A stretch of 64,000 nucleotides of DNA from Alkalicoccus luteus. GTDB lineage: Bacteria > Bacillota > Bacilli > Bacillales > Salisediminibacteriaceae. The notes beneath the pieces were generated by a model. It worked only from the letters and a program-made list of their open reading frames with translations, had not been told where the DNA came from and did no database searches. The position numbers were made by a program, and so were the translations under genes. This document shows, in pieces, positions 1 through 8,552 of the stretch (positions are counted from its first letter, which is position 1; every line of letters starts with the position of its first letter). The stretch covers positions 116,034-180,033 of the forward strand of contig NZ_JAATHJ010000005.1 in assembly GCF_012034335.1 (NCBI RefSeq), in the 5' to 3' direction.

Positions 1-614
1 AAGCTTCGAAAGAAGAACGGAATCAATCCTTCTCTGCTATTCAAGAAAGATTAAAGGAGCTTGATGCGGAAATCGCGGAAGTTGAAGCCGCGCTGGCATC
101 CATGAAAGAAAATCTCGGTCATCTTCGGGAAGATGAACTGAAGGCAGTAGAAACGGTTTCAGAAAAGCGCCGCTATCTCCGCGGTATTAAGCGCAGGGTG
201 GAACGTTGTTCGCTGCCAAAAGTGCCGGATCTGACGAAGAATCAGCTGCTTGAAGCGGAAAAGCAGATTACGAGGGCAGAAGAGCAGCTGGAAGAAGCAC
301 CGCTTGTAATGGAGGACGTACGACAGGCCGTTTCAGAGGCCGCATCGGAGATCGATAAAGCCGCTGCGATGGTAGATAAGATGATTGCAGACGGAGAGCT
401 TGCAGAGCGTGTTATTCAATACGGCAACCGCTACCGGACGCAACACGATGAGGTGCAGATTCTGCTGCTCCAGGCAGAAGACCGCTTTCGGCAGGGACAT
501 TATGAAGAAGCAGTTGAACTGTCCGTTAAAGGAGTCGAAAAAGTTGATAAGCAGGTGCTGGATAAAGTGAACGGAACGGCATCAGAACTGAACAGCAAAG
601 CGGGCAATGCCTGA
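1..614 (+). CDS. ezrA: EzrA septation ring regulator, C-terminal part (5' end outside window)
   Basis: This is the last ~200 codons of a reading frame already open at position 3 and closed by TGA at 612-614. The product is almost entirely charged, heptad-like coiled coil rich in Glu, Lys, Gln and Ala, as in the cytoplasmic spectrin-like repeats of EzrA. EzrA is an N-terminally anchored membrane protein that inhibits FtsZ ring assembly away from midcell. The identification rests on the coiled-coil character and on position upstream of the cysteine desulfurase-thiI pair, as in Bacillus subtilis. The transmembrane anchor is not visible, so another large coiled-coil protein cannot be fully excluded. 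A strong terminator follows directly. Confidence 0.82.
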   Translation, partial: ASKEERNQSFSAIQERLKELDAEIAEVEAALASMKENLGHLREDELKAVETVSEKRRYLRGIKRRVERCSLPKVPDLTKNQLLEAEKQITRAEEQLEEAPLVMEDVRQAVSEAASEIDKAAAMVDKMIADGELAERVIQYGNRYRTQHDEVQILLLQAEDRFRQGHYEEAVELSVKGVEKVDKQVLDKVNGTASELNSKAGNA

Positions 615-617
615 TTG

Positions 618-659
618 AAAAAGACCAGACAGGAGAATACACTCCCGACTGGTCTTTTT
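618..659 (+). terminator. Rho-independent terminator of ezrA
   Basis: Stem AAAAAGACCAG (618-628) pairs with CTGGTCTTTTT (649-659) and runs into a T tract. An almost identical hairpin lies after mdh at 38802-38835. Confidence 0.85.
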
Positions 660-722
660 TGTACAATTCGGACCTGTATCCGTATTTTTACCTAATATTC
701 ACGTTAAAAATGTTCACTGTAG

Positions 723-750
723 TTGATTTTATGCCGATAAGGGGTATAAT
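723..750 (+). promoter_or_regulatory. SigA-type promoter of the acidic membrane protein gene
   Basis: TTGATT (723-728), a 16-bp spacer and a perfect TATAAT (745-750) lie about 40 bp before the GTG start at 789. Confidence 0.65.
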
Positions 751-788
751 AGTACTAAAATCATGTGAGGCGGAAGGACTGAAGCAGC

Positions 789-1226
789 GTGAAGAAGGAA
801 TGGTTGATTATCGGTGCCACCGGTGCAGTGTGTGCTGCGGTCTGGGGCGTCCTCCTGATGACCGTTTTAGAACCGGACGAATCTGAACAGACGGAAGCGT
901 CCCTTTCAGAAGAAGAACAGTCACTCGTCGATTTTTACGCACACCAGGAAACAGAAGATCAATCAGCAGCAGAGCAGGACGAATCATCTGCATCAGAAGA
1001 GGAAAATCAACCAGCAGCAGAGCCGGACGAGCCATCTGCATCAGAAGAAGAAAATCAATCAGCAGAGGAAGCAGAAGTCGAACTGGAAGATGTGCCTGAT
1101 CGGCTGATTGAAAAAATACAGGACCAAGGACTTGAAGTGAAAGATATTGAGGACGCTGCGCCGGATCAACGCATGTCCATTGACGACCTGCTCGCTTTTT
1201 TGGAGGAGCTCGAATCACTTGATTAA
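789..1226 (+). CDS. Membrane-anchored, glutamate-rich repeat protein of unknown function
   Basis: A 145-residue protein starting at GTG 789. Residues 1-4 are basic, residues ~5-27 form one hydrophobic helix (signal anchor or uncleaved signal), and the rest is very acidic. A 16-residue unit of the form AAExDExSASEEENQx occurs twice in tandem (DNA 966-1013 and 1014-1061), followed by a truncated third start. The last ~45 residues look like a small folded helical region ending in an acidic helix. I recognise no family. The composition suits an extracytoplasmic linker or surface protein of a haloalkaliphile. It is probably monocistronic, with its own promoter. The GTG start is chosen because it opens directly on the basic and hydrophobic anchor. 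Confidence 0.7.
   Translation: MKKEWLIIGATGAVCAAVWGVLLMTVLEPDESEQTEASLSEEEQSLVDFYAHQETEDQSAAEQDESSASEEENQPAAEPDEPSASEEENQSAEEAEVELEDVPDRLIEKIQDQGLEVKDIEDAAPDQRMSIDDLLAFLEELESLD
966..1061 (+). repeat. Two tandem 48-bp coding repeats
   Basis: Two in-frame 48-bp units (966-1013, 1014-1061) differ at only a few bases and encode the acidic 16-residue repeat. Such direct repeats can change number by slippage without breaking the frame. Confidence 0.85.
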
Positions 1227-1547
1227 CCGCAGTTCAATGTAAAAAAGAGTCACCTGGAGCATTCATGGTGATTAGAGACCCACGCTCAATTAGAAGCGTG
1301 GGTTCTTTATTGGTCAGTAACACAAAAAAATCCTGACATGGCGCTCAGACAAATGGTGGACATGCAGGGCACGGCGCCCTCCTGCAGGAAGCCTGATACT
1401 GGAGCATGTTCGCAACGGGTGATCAGAAGAAACCCAGGTTGACAGACACATCAGACGAAGCAAACGGGTGAAAAGGAGGACTGGAAAAGCAGGTCTATGT
1501 ATGATAGGATTTTCCGGTGAATAATTGCACGGGAGGCCTCAGCAATC
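1227..1547. other. Intergenic region before nifZ
   Basis: A 321-bp gap. It contains a GC-rich hairpin (ACCCACGCT 1278-1286 with AGCGTGGGT 1294-1302) followed by TTCTTTAT, a plausible terminator for the upstream gene. The remaining ~240 bp show no convincing ORF or known RNA. A GGGAGG at 1530-1535 serves nifZ. Confidence 0.5.
1278..1309 (+). terminator. Probable terminator hairpin
   Basis: A 9-bp perfect stem with a 7-nt loop and a weak T-rich tail, 50 bp after the acidic protein gene. It also resembles the right-end hairpin of IS200/IS605-type elements, but no such element is present here. Confidence 0.55.
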
Positions 1548-2693
1548 ATGATATATCTGGATAACAGTGCAGCAACTATCCCGGATGAAGAAGTACTTAA
1601 AACATTTACTAAAGCATCCAGCGCATACTTTGGCAATCCTTCCTCTCTCCATAAGCTTGGGGGAGAAGCTTCAGCGCTGCTTGAAAAAGCTCGTGAAAAA
1701 GCAGCTGAACTGCTGGAAGCTGAACAGCATCAAGTGCTGTTTACTTCTGGTGCAACCGAATCGAATAATCTCGCTGTACAAGGAACGGCGTATGCGAGAC
1801 AAAATCGAGGAAAGCACGTTGTTGTTTCTTCTCTCGAGCACCCGTCCATTTTGGAGGCAGTGGCTTATCTGGAACGTGAGGGGTGGGATGTGACCCGCGT
1901 TTCTCCGCAGATGAATGGTGACGTGACGGCGCAATCGGTAAAACGTGCACTTCGCGAAGATACCGTGCTCGTCTGCATGATGCACGTGAATAATGAAACG
2001 GGAGCGATCCTTCCGGCAGAGGAAGTCGGCCTTATGCTGAAGCGCTACCCCAGGATTCATTATCATGTTGATGCTGTTCAGGCCGTTGGGAAGATCCCGG
2101 TATCATTTCGAACAATCGGGGCAGACTCTCTTTCCATTTCCGCTCATAAAATTCACGGCTTAAAGGGGACAGGCCTGCTAGTTTACCGGGATACCAGAAA
2201 CCTGACGCCTCTGTTTTTCGGCGGAGCTCAGGAATCCGGAATAAGAGCAGGAACAGAAAATCCTGCGGGCGCTGCTGCCGCGGTGAAAGCGCTGCGTCTT
2301 GCCGTGTCGAACCGTCCGGAACATGCTGCTCACATGCGGGACTTGAACGTACAGCTTGAAACATTTTTCAAGGAGCGGAAAGAAGTTGTAATAAATTCAC
2401 CTGCTCAACGGGCTCCGCATATTATCAATGTGTCCTGTCCGGGCCGAAAAGCAGAAACCGTTGTCCATGCACTCGAGCAGAGAGAGATTTATATTTCGAC
2501 GACGAGCGCCTGCTCCTCCAGAGTCTCAAACGAAAGCAGCGTACTGAAAGAAATGGGAGCCGACCAGTCTGTCGCAGAGAGCGCTGTAAGAATCTCGCTA
2601 TCCGGAAGAACGACCGCCGAAGAAATCGGCTCCTTTATGAAGGCATGGGAGCAAACAGTGCCGGAAGTGACGCTGGCGAAAGGAGCAAAATAA
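1548..2693 (+). CDS. nifZ: Cysteine desulfurase, sulfur donor for ThiI
   Basis: A 381-residue PLP enzyme of the NifS/IscS family. It removes sulfur from cysteine and leaves a persulfide on an active-site Cys. Visible landmarks are YLDNSAAT at the N-terminus, the SGATESNN phosphate-binding segment (67-74), His98 stacking on PLP, the PLP lysine K201 in SAHKIHG, and the catalytic loop with Cys322 in TSACSS. The short loop without insertion matches the B. subtilis NifZ type. The stop codon overlaps the thiI start by one base, so the two are co-transcribed and translationally coupled. This fits direct sulfur transfer to ThiI for 4-thiouridine in tRNA. Confidence 0.93.
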   Translation: MIYLDNSAATIPDEEVLKTFTKASSAYFGNPSSLHKLGGEASALLEKAREKAAELLEAEQHQVLFTSGATESNNLAVQGTAYARQNRGKHVVVSSLEHPSILEAVAYLEREGWDVTRVSPQMNGDVTAQSVKRALREDTVLVCMMHVNNETGAILPAEEVGLMLKRYPRIHYHVDAVQAVGKIPVSFRTIGADSLSISAHKIHGLKGTGLLVYRDTRNLTPLFFGGAQESGIRAGTENPAGAAAAVKALRLAVSNRPEHAAHMRDLNVQLETFFKERKEVVINSPAQRAPHIINVSCPGRKAETVVHALEQREIYISTTSACSSRVSNESSVLKEMGADQSVAESAVRISLSGRTTAEEIGSFMKAWEQTVPEVTLAKGAK

Positions 2694-3904
2694 TGAAGCA
2701 TGATGCGATATTAATCCGCTATGCGGAGCTCGCTATAAAAGGACGCAACCGGAAAAAATTTGAACGAAGACTGGAAAAAAATATTCAGCAGCTGCTGAAG
2801 CGTCGTTTTCCGGCAGCAAGAACCTCCAGGACGTTCGGCAGGCTGTTTGCAGAAACGAACGGCGAAGACAGCAAAGAGGTTCTGGAAGCACTTCGGCACG
2901 TGTTTGGAATATCTTCTGTCAGTCCGGTCGTTCGCACGGTGAATAGAGAGGCTGATATAAAAGAAGGGGCGGCGGCTGTCATTTCAGACGCACTCGCTCA
3001 AGGGAAGCGTTCATTCAAAGTGTCCTGCCGCAGAATTGACAAAACATTCCCGACTGGCTCTCAAGACATGAATCAGCTGATCGGCGCACACCTGCTCGGA
3101 CAATTTCCAGAGCTTACGGTAGACGTGCACCATCCGGATGTGGAGCTGACAGTGGAAATCAGGCAGGAAGGAACAGCGATTACTGGTGAAAAGCTTAAAG
3201 GGGCAGGAGGTCTGCCGACCGGAACCGGAGGCCGTGCCATGCTGCTTTTATCAGGAGGAATCGACAGTCCGGTAGCAGGATTTGAAGCGATGAAACGCGG
3301 AGTGACGCTTGAAGCTGTACACTTTCACAGCCCGCCTTATACGAGTGTTCAGGCGAAGCAGAAGGTGGAGGATCTTGCTGCAGTTCTGTCTGCATTCGGA
3401 GGAGCGGTCAAGCTTCACGTCGTTCCGTTTACCGAAGCTCAGCTCGCTGTTCATCAGCAGGTTCCGGACAATGTAGAAATCACTGTGATGAGACGTTTTA
3501 TGCTTCGCATCGCAGAGCAGCTGGCAGAAAAGGATGGCTTAAAAGCGCTGATCAGTGGTGAGAGTCTTGGCCAGGTCGCAAGTCAGACGCTGGAAAGCAT
3601 GTACGCCATTAATCAGGTGACGACAATGCCTGTTCTCCGGCCCCTGATTACGCAGGATAAACTGGACGTTATCGAAAAGTCGCAACGGATCGGTACGTAC
3701 GACATATCGATTCGTCCGTTCGAGGACTGCTGCACGATTTTTCTGCCGTCTGATCCAAAGACGAAGCCTAATGCTGAAAAAGTAGCCTATTATGAAAGCT
3801 TTCTTGCGATTGACGATATTGTAAACGACGCGGTTAAACGTACCGAAGTCCGCATCATTGATGGTCGGACACAACAAGATGAGGAGCTTGAAGACCTCTT
3901 GTAA
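2693..3904 (+). CDS. thiI: tRNA 4-thiouridine synthase ThiI
   Basis: A 403-residue protein. The N-terminal ferredoxin-like and THUMP region (about 1-165) binds tRNA. The ATP pyrophosphatase domain carries the PP-loop SGGIDSP (187-193), which adenylates U8 before sulfur transfer from NifZ. There is no C-terminal rhodanese domain, as in B. subtilis, so the persulfide must come from NifZ and resolution must use Cys residues in the PP domain. The start at 2693 is chosen over an in-frame ATG at 2645 inside nifZ because AAAGGAG precedes it and the protein then begins MKHDAILIRY, typical of the family. A terminator follows at 3922. Confidence 0.95.
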   Translation: MKHDAILIRYAELAIKGRNRKKFERRLEKNIQQLLKRRFPAARTSRTFGRLFAETNGEDSKEVLEALRHVFGISSVSPVVRTVNREADIKEGAAAVISDALAQGKRSFKVSCRRIDKTFPTGSQDMNQLIGAHLLGQFPELTVDVHHPDVELTVEIRQEGTAITGEKLKGAGGLPTGTGGRAMLLLSGGIDSPVAGFEAMKRGVTLEAVHFHSPPYTSVQAKQKVEDLAAVLSAFGGAVKLHVVPFTEAQLAVHQQVPDNVEITVMRRFMLRIAEQLAEKDGLKALISGESLGQVASQTLESMYAINQVTTMPVLRPLITQDKLDVIEKSQRIGTYDISIRPFEDCCTIFLPSDPKTKPNAEKVAYYESFLAIDDIVNDAVKRTEVRIIDGRTQQDEELEDLL

Positions 3905-3921
3905 GGCTATAAAGCAGCAGG

Positions 3922-3958
3922 CAGAATCTCCAGACATACAGGGGATTCTGTTTTTTTT
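3922..3958 (+). terminator. Terminator of nifZ-thiI
   Basis: CAGAATCTCC (3922-3931) pairs with GGGGATTCTG (3941-3950), with one mismatch, and is followed by eight T. Confidence 0.88.
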
Positions 3959-4392
3959 AGCGCTGTGCATTATTATTAAAAAGCTTTTCATAAATGTGAA
4001 GCAGGGATACTGGAAGCATGAAGCGTACTCTAAAAATCGTTGTCGTTCGGGGTCCTGAATGGGCGCGCAGCCGTTGCCTTTTTATAATAAGCTGTACTTT
4101 GAGGGGAGGAGAGGTCTCTGAATGTGGAGGAGAAAAGGCCTTGCATGATAACGATACCTGCTTAAAAGAGGAGACTGCAATTTGCAGAAAGAAAGGTTCG
4201 TCTGAGTAGTTATAAGTCGGATCAAGACGAATCTGGAACAATGGAGTACTTGGGGCGGCTTTTTATCCGGACGTGATCAGACAGATCGGCGTTCGTTCGA
4301 GCCCTTTGCTGCACGGCAGAAGGAAAGAAGGCTTCTGCTTGCAGGAAAAGCTTTGGAAACGTCATAATAGGATAGTAAAGGAGGAAAGCGGA
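3959..4392. other. Gene-poor gap where sspA would be expected
   Basis: There is no convincing gene between the thiI terminator and ytcJ. A 63-codon frame at 4018-4209 has no ribosome binding site and no recognisable features. B. subtilis carries the small acid-soluble spore protein gene sspA next to thiI. I searched all frames here for an SASP-like sequence and found none. Confidence 0.55.
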
Positions 4393-5988
4393 ATGGGAAC
4401 ACTTTGGTTTGGCGGAACAATCATACCGATGACAGAGGAAGAGCGCAGGGAAGAGGCAGTTTTTACAAAAGACGGTTTTGTTGTGGCGCTGGGCTCTGAA
4501 CAAGCACTTCGTTCAGAATTTGCATCATCCATCGACCGGGAAGTCGATCTGCGCGGGGGTGCGCTTTATCCAGGTTTTATCGACAGTCACCTGCACATGA
4601 TCGGACACGGAGAAAAATTGCTGAAGCTCGACGTTTCATCTGTTACGAGCCTTGATCAGCTGAAAAGGCTGCTCGAGCAGCAGGCATCAGCAGTTCCTGA
4701 AGGAGAATGGGTGCTGGCAGAAGGCTTTAACGAAAATCTGTATGAAAACCGGACAGTTCCGGACAGGCTGTTTCTGGACGACATATCTGTTACAAAACCG
4801 ATTATGATTACGCGGGTATGCAGACATGCGATGGTGGTGAATACGGCTGCTCTGCAGCTTGCTGGTATTTCCAGAGGAACAGAGTCTCCGTCCGGAGGCA
4901 GAATTGAACGGTGGGAAGACGGAGAGCCGACTGGTTATCTGCACGATCAGGCGCAGGAGCTGATCAAGCCTTATCTGCCGAAGATCGACCGGGACTATGT
5001 GAAACGGGCGTTGGAAACATCGCTCGCCGATTTGTATCAGCATGGGTTTACAGGCGGGCATACAGAGGATTTGTTTTATTACAATAAACCGGAGGAAACA
5101 GCTTCTGTTTTTCGGGAAGTCATTGGCTCTCACCGAAAATTCCGCACGAATCTGCTGGTACATCATGAGGCTGCTGACGTGATTGATACGTTTCCGGATT
5201 CGGAATTTCTCAAGCCAGGCTCTGTAAAGCTGTTTGCTGATGGTGCGCTCGGAGGGAGAACGGCGCTGTTAAAGGCTCCCTATTCTGATGCGGATACGAC
5301 CGGAGTGGCGATACATACACCGCAGCAGCTGGAGTCAATTGTGAAAAAGGCGAGAGCCATTCAAATGCCGGTGGCAGTGCATACGATCGGCGATGAGGCA
5401 TTGGAGATGGCGGTGACGGCAATTGAAAACCAGCCTCCGCCACCGGGGAAACGGGATCGGCTGATTCATCTGCAGGTAACGACACCCGAACTCCGCAGCC
5501 GTCTGAAAAAGCTCGATGTCGTACTTGATATCCAGCCGCGCTTCACGGCGTCTGATTTTCCGTGGGTCATGGATCGTCTCGGACAGGATCGGCTGCCGGA
5601 CTCCTTTGCGTGGAAAACACTGCTGGAGGACGGGCTGGTTTGTGCCGGAGGATCGGACGCTCCGATTGAACCGGTCGATCCACTGCTCGGCATTCATGCA
5701 GCTGTCACGCGCCGTCGTCCGGAAGAAGACCATGACGGCTGGCTCCCTGATCAGAAGCTGACGCTTTTTGAGGCGCTGCGTCTGTTCACCTCGGGAAGTG
5801 CTGCTGCAGTCTGTGAAGAAGATGTGGCAGGGATCGTGGAGCCGGGGTACCGGGCTGATTTTACTGTCCTCAGCAGGGATTTGTCTCTGCTGGAGCCGAA
5901 TGAGTGGCTGCACGCTGAGACAGTGATGACAGTCGTGGATGATACGATCGTCTATCATCGTAATCAGGAGCTCGTCGAACAACGATAA
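4393..5988 (+). CDS. ytcJ: YtcJ-type metal-dependent amidohydrolase
   Basis: A 531-residue member of the amidohydrolase superfamily (the YtcJ/NfdA-like clade that includes N-substituted formamide deformylases). A small N-terminal beta-sandwich precedes the TIM barrel, which opens with the metal motif HLH in GFIDSHLHMIGHG. VHTIGD supplies a further His, and GGSDAPIEP near the C-terminal side supplies the catalytic Asp. The length matches B. subtilis YtcJ. The start at 4393 has AAAGGAGG at 4378-4385. An upstream in-frame ATG at 4273 is rejected because it would add a 40-residue tail with no family counterpart. The substrate is unknown. The gene converges on nadK. Confidence 0.85.
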   Translation: MGTLWFGGTIIPMTEEERREEAVFTKDGFVVALGSEQALRSEFASSIDREVDLRGGALYPGFIDSHLHMIGHGEKLLKLDVSSVTSLDQLKRLLEQQASAVPEGEWVLAEGFNENLYENRTVPDRLFLDDISVTKPIMITRVCRHAMVVNTAALQLAGISRGTESPSGGRIERWEDGEPTGYLHDQAQELIKPYLPKIDRDYVKRALETSLADLYQHGFTGGHTEDLFYYNKPEETASVFREVIGSHRKFRTNLLVHHEAADVIDTFPDSEFLKPGSVKLFADGALGGRTALLKAPYSDADTTGVAIHTPQQLESIVKKARAIQMPVAVHTIGDEALEMAVTAIENQPPPPGKRDRLIHLQVTTPELRSRLKKLDVVLDIQPRFTASDFPWVMDRLGQDRLPDSFAWKTLLEDGLVCAGGSDAPIEPVDPLLGIHAAVTRRRPEEDHDGWLPDQKLTLFEALRLFTSGSAAAVCEEDVAGIVEPGYRADFTVLSRDLSLLEPNEWLHAETVMTVVDDTIVYHRNQELVEQR

Positions 5989-6014
5989 CCCCGCATCTGC
6001 AAAGCAGAGCGGGG
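5989..6014. terminator. Bidirectional terminator between ytcJ and nadK
   Basis: A long GC-rich stem (CCCCGCATCTGC / GCAGAGCGGGG) lies between two convergent genes. It has no T tract on the plus side, so efficiency is uncertain. Confidence 0.55.
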
Positions 6015-6026
6015 CCGGAAGCCAGC

Positions 6027-6824
6027 TTAAAGAAAGCTGCGCTTTACTTTATGGTAGAAGAGATTGTCTTTCATACGAAGCGTTTTGACGACTCGGTCGG
6101 ATACCTTTACGTGCAGCTCATGACTGTGCCGGATGCCCATCGCTTCATTGTCGATGCCGACGATCGGATGGTCGTTGCCATCCTGCACAATTTTAAGCGT
6201 AAGCTCTCGTTCTTTCCCCATCACGAGCGGAGAACCAAGCGTACGGTAGCGGTTGTTGTTGACGGAAGCCATTTCCGTCAGCTGCATGGAAGGAAGCTTA
6301 GGGTCTACGATAGCGCCCCCGAGTGATTTGTTGTATGCAGTGCTTCCCGTAGGCGTGGAGACGAGAAGCCCGTCGCCGCGGAAGGTTTCAAAGTAAAGAC
6401 CGTCCACATAAACATCAATGACAAACGTCTTAATAATGTTCGAGCGGATGGACAATTCGTTCAGGCAGTGAAACTTTTGCCCGTCGTCAGTCGTAACTTC
6501 CAGTGTCGGGTAGCGCAGTACTTCCACCATGTCAGACTGCATCGCAAGTTCGATGCGGTCCGGATCGTGAATACTGAAGTCGGTATAAAAGCCGAACTCT
6601 CCGTCATTGACGCCGATATAAAGCGCGTCTTCCCGGAAGCCGGTCTTTTGAAGCGCCTGCAGAAATGTTCCGTCACCGCCGAAGCTTGCAATGATGTTGG
6701 CATCTTTCGGGTGATCGACAAGCTTGAACCCGTATTTCCGGCCAAGTTCGCGGAACTCAAGTATTTTTTGTTCGATTTCTTCTGTTTTTTTGGAAAACAG
6801 ATAGACATTTTTGCGGTCTGTCAT
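6027..6824 (-). CDS. nadK: NAD kinase
   Basis: A 265-residue ATP-dependent NAD kinase producing NADP in the cytoplasm. The diagnostic GGDGTFL motif is at 49-55, the NE-containing segment LNELSIRS and the glycine-rich DGLLVSTPTGSTAY motif follow. The start is placed at 6824 (MTDRKNVYLF), where AAAGGGTGG stands 8 bases upstream and the N-terminus matches B. subtilis YtdI. The upstream ATG at 6851 has no ribosome binding site. It corresponds by context to the second Bacillus NAD kinase. A sigma-A-like extended -10 (TGG TAGAAT, minus strand, around 6871-6879) precedes it. It is divergent from sppA. Confidence 0.94.
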   Translation of the reverse strand: MTDRKNVYLFSKKTEEIEQKILEFRELGRKYGFKLVDHPKDANIIASFGGDGTFLQALQKTGFREDALYIGVNDGEFGFYTDFSIHDPDRIELAMQSDMVEVLRYPTLEVTTDDGQKFHCLNELSIRSNIIKTFVIDVYVDGLYFETFRGDGLLVSTPTGSTAYNKSLGGAIVDPKLPSMQLTEMASVNNNRYRTLGSPLVMGKERELTLKIVQDGNDHPIVGIDNEAMGIRHSHELHVKVSDRVVKTLRMKDNLFYHKVKRSFL

Positions 6825-6935
6825 AGCGTAAGCCACCCTTTCTGATTCCAATCAGGATACGTACATGTTTATTCTACCAAAACAGACAGAACCGCGCAGT
6901 AAGGAAGAAAAACAACAATAGAGGAGGAGTACATA

Positions 6936-7925
6936 ATGAATGCAAAACGCTGGATTGCACTCGTAGCTGTATTAGCGATTATTGCGGTATCAGGGGCGGT
7001 CAGTCTCGTTACCTCACCTGCTGATACAGATGATTTTGCAGGAGGATTTCCCGGTTTTTCCGAAGAACCGGTTCAGGAACGGCTCGTAGAACAAGGAACA
7101 GATGAAGGGAAAATTGCGGTTATCCGTCTTGAAGGCATAATCCAGGCCGGGGGAGATGCCCTTTTCGGTGGCGGATATAACCATCAGCTTCTGCTCGATC
7201 AGCTTGACCATGCAGCACGTGATGCGTCGGTTGATGGTATTGTGCTGCGTGTAGACACACCCGGGGGAGGCGTCGTGGAAAGCGATGAAATTCACGACAA
7301 AATCGTAGAAGTACGTGATGAATACGCGAAGGATGTTTACGTCTCAATGGGCGGACAGGCTGCAAGTGGCGGCTACTATGTAGCTGCGCCCGCAAACCGC
7401 ATTTATGCGAACGGACAGACCATTACGGGCTCACTGGGAGTTATCATGCAGTCGATTAATTTTGCGGAGCTCGCAGATGAGCTCGGTATCAGTGACCAGA
7501 CGATTAAAAGCGGGGAGTTTAAAGATATTATGTCGGCTACTCGTGAGATGACCGACGAGGACGAAGAAATTCTTCAGTCGATCGTGGACGATGCGTACGA
7601 GCAATTTCTGGGAGTGATTGAAGACGGCCGCGATTTGAGTCGCTCAGAAGTTGAGGAGCTCGCTGACGGACGTATTTTTACAGGCAATCAGGCTGTTGAG
7701 AACGGGCTGATTGACGATCTCGGAAACCTGGAAGACGTGATTGAGGACATGAAAGCAGATATCGGCCGTGACACGGATGTTGTCGAATACGAGCAAGGAT
7801 TCGGATTTGGCTCCTTTTTCGGCTTAACGATGGACCAGCTGTTTGAACAGCGCCAGCTGAATCAGCTGACGGAATGGCTGCAGCAAAATCAGGGCGGCAG
7901 ACTCCTGTATCTCTATACGAATTGA
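6936..7925 (+). CDS. sppA: Signal peptide peptidase SppA
   Basis: A 329-residue S49-family membrane peptidase that degrades cleaved signal peptides. One N-terminal transmembrane helix (about 6-28) anchors an extracytoplasmic Ser/Lys protease domain. The nucleophile is Ser144 in GGQAASGGYY and the general base is most likely Lys196 in EFKDIMS; the 52-residue spacing equals that of the B. subtilis Ser147/Lys199 dyad. The ribosome binding site is GAGGAGG about 10 bases before ATG. It is followed 11 bases later by yteJ, as in B. subtilis, so they form one transcript. Confidence 0.94.
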   Translation: MNAKRWIALVAVLAIIAVSGAVSLVTSPADTDDFAGGFPGFSEEPVQERLVEQGTDEGKIAVIRLEGIIQAGGDALFGGGYNHQLLLDQLDHAARDASVDGIVLRVDTPGGGVVESDEIHDKIVEVRDEYAKDVYVSMGGQAASGGYYVAAPANRIYANGQTITGSLGVIMQSINFAELADELGISDQTIKSGEFKDIMSATREMTDEDEEILQSIVDDAYEQFLGVIEDGRDLSRSEVEELADGRIFTGNQAVENGLIDDLGNLEDVIEDMKADIGRDTDVVEYEQGFGFGSFFGLTMDQLFEQRQLNQLTEWLQQNQGGRLLYLYTN

Positions 7926-7936
7926 GGTGAGCAATC

Positions 7937-8509
7937 ATGAATGAAAGTGTGGAATCAACAGAAGCAATCGAAACGGAACGAATAAAAGAAACTAGCGAAG
8001 CGCCGGCCGCTCAAGCTGTAGACTATATGCAGGCAGGCTTCTGGATCCGCTTATGGGCGTACACCGTTGATATTATCGTAACGTTTTCTGCAGGTGCAGC
8101 TGTCACGGGACTATATATGGCAGTAACAGGAACCGATTTGACGATTCTTACGTTCAGCGTAAGCGGCATTCTGTCCGGAATGGTCACGTTTTTATATTTC
8201 ATCCTGCTTACCAAGTATTTCGGGAGGACGCTCGGCAAGCAGCTGTTCGGTCTGCGGGTCGTATCCTACAGGAAGGAAGAAATGTCCTGGATGGATGTGT
8301 TATTCCGGGAATTTGTCGGCCGGTTTCTGCACCGGTTTCTCGTTGTCACGAATGCACTGTACCTTGTCGTTGCGTTTCATCCGAAAAAACGAGGAATCCA
8401 TGATTTTCTCGGAGATACGGTTGTGGTGATGGAAAAACGAGCCATGGTAACGGTGCCGGAACGTGCTGAAAAAGAACCGCAGCAATTGGAAAGTTCACCA
8501 AGCGTATGA
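7937..8509 (+). CDS. yteJ: RDD-family membrane protein YteJ
   Basis: A 190-residue protein with a polar, acidic N-terminal tail (about 30 residues) and then an RDD domain of about three membrane segments (around 35-60, 65-95 and 125-150). The hallmark Arg38 and Asp45 lie in the first helix (FWIRLWAYTVD), and a third conserved Asp lies in the HDFLGDT segment after the last helix. In B. subtilis YteJ and SppA form a complex protecting against lantibiotics and YteJ restrains SppA. The same adjacency here supports that role. GAGGTGAG precedes the start. Confidence 0.85.
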   Translation: MNESVESTEAIETERIKETSEAPAAQAVDYMQAGFWIRLWAYTVDIIVTFSAGAAVTGLYMAVTGTDLTILTFSVSGILSGMVTFLYFILLTKYFGRTLGKQLFGLRVVSYRKEEMSWMDVLFREFVGRFLHRFLVVTNALYLVVAFHPKKRGIHDFLGDTVVVMEKRAMVTVPERAEKEPQQLESSPSV

Positions 8510-8552
8510 TAGAGTAGGATCGTAAACGAATGAAATGAAAGGGTGGATAACG

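Noticed and set aside
808..1218. 136-codon minus-strand frame opposite the acidic protein gene
   Set aside because: It is the antisense of a repetitive acidic gene with a clear promoter and signal anchor on the plus strand.
4018..4209. 63-codon plus-strand frame between thiI and ytcJ
   Set aside because: No ribosome binding site, no hydrophobic or domain-like pattern, and no resemblance to an SASP.
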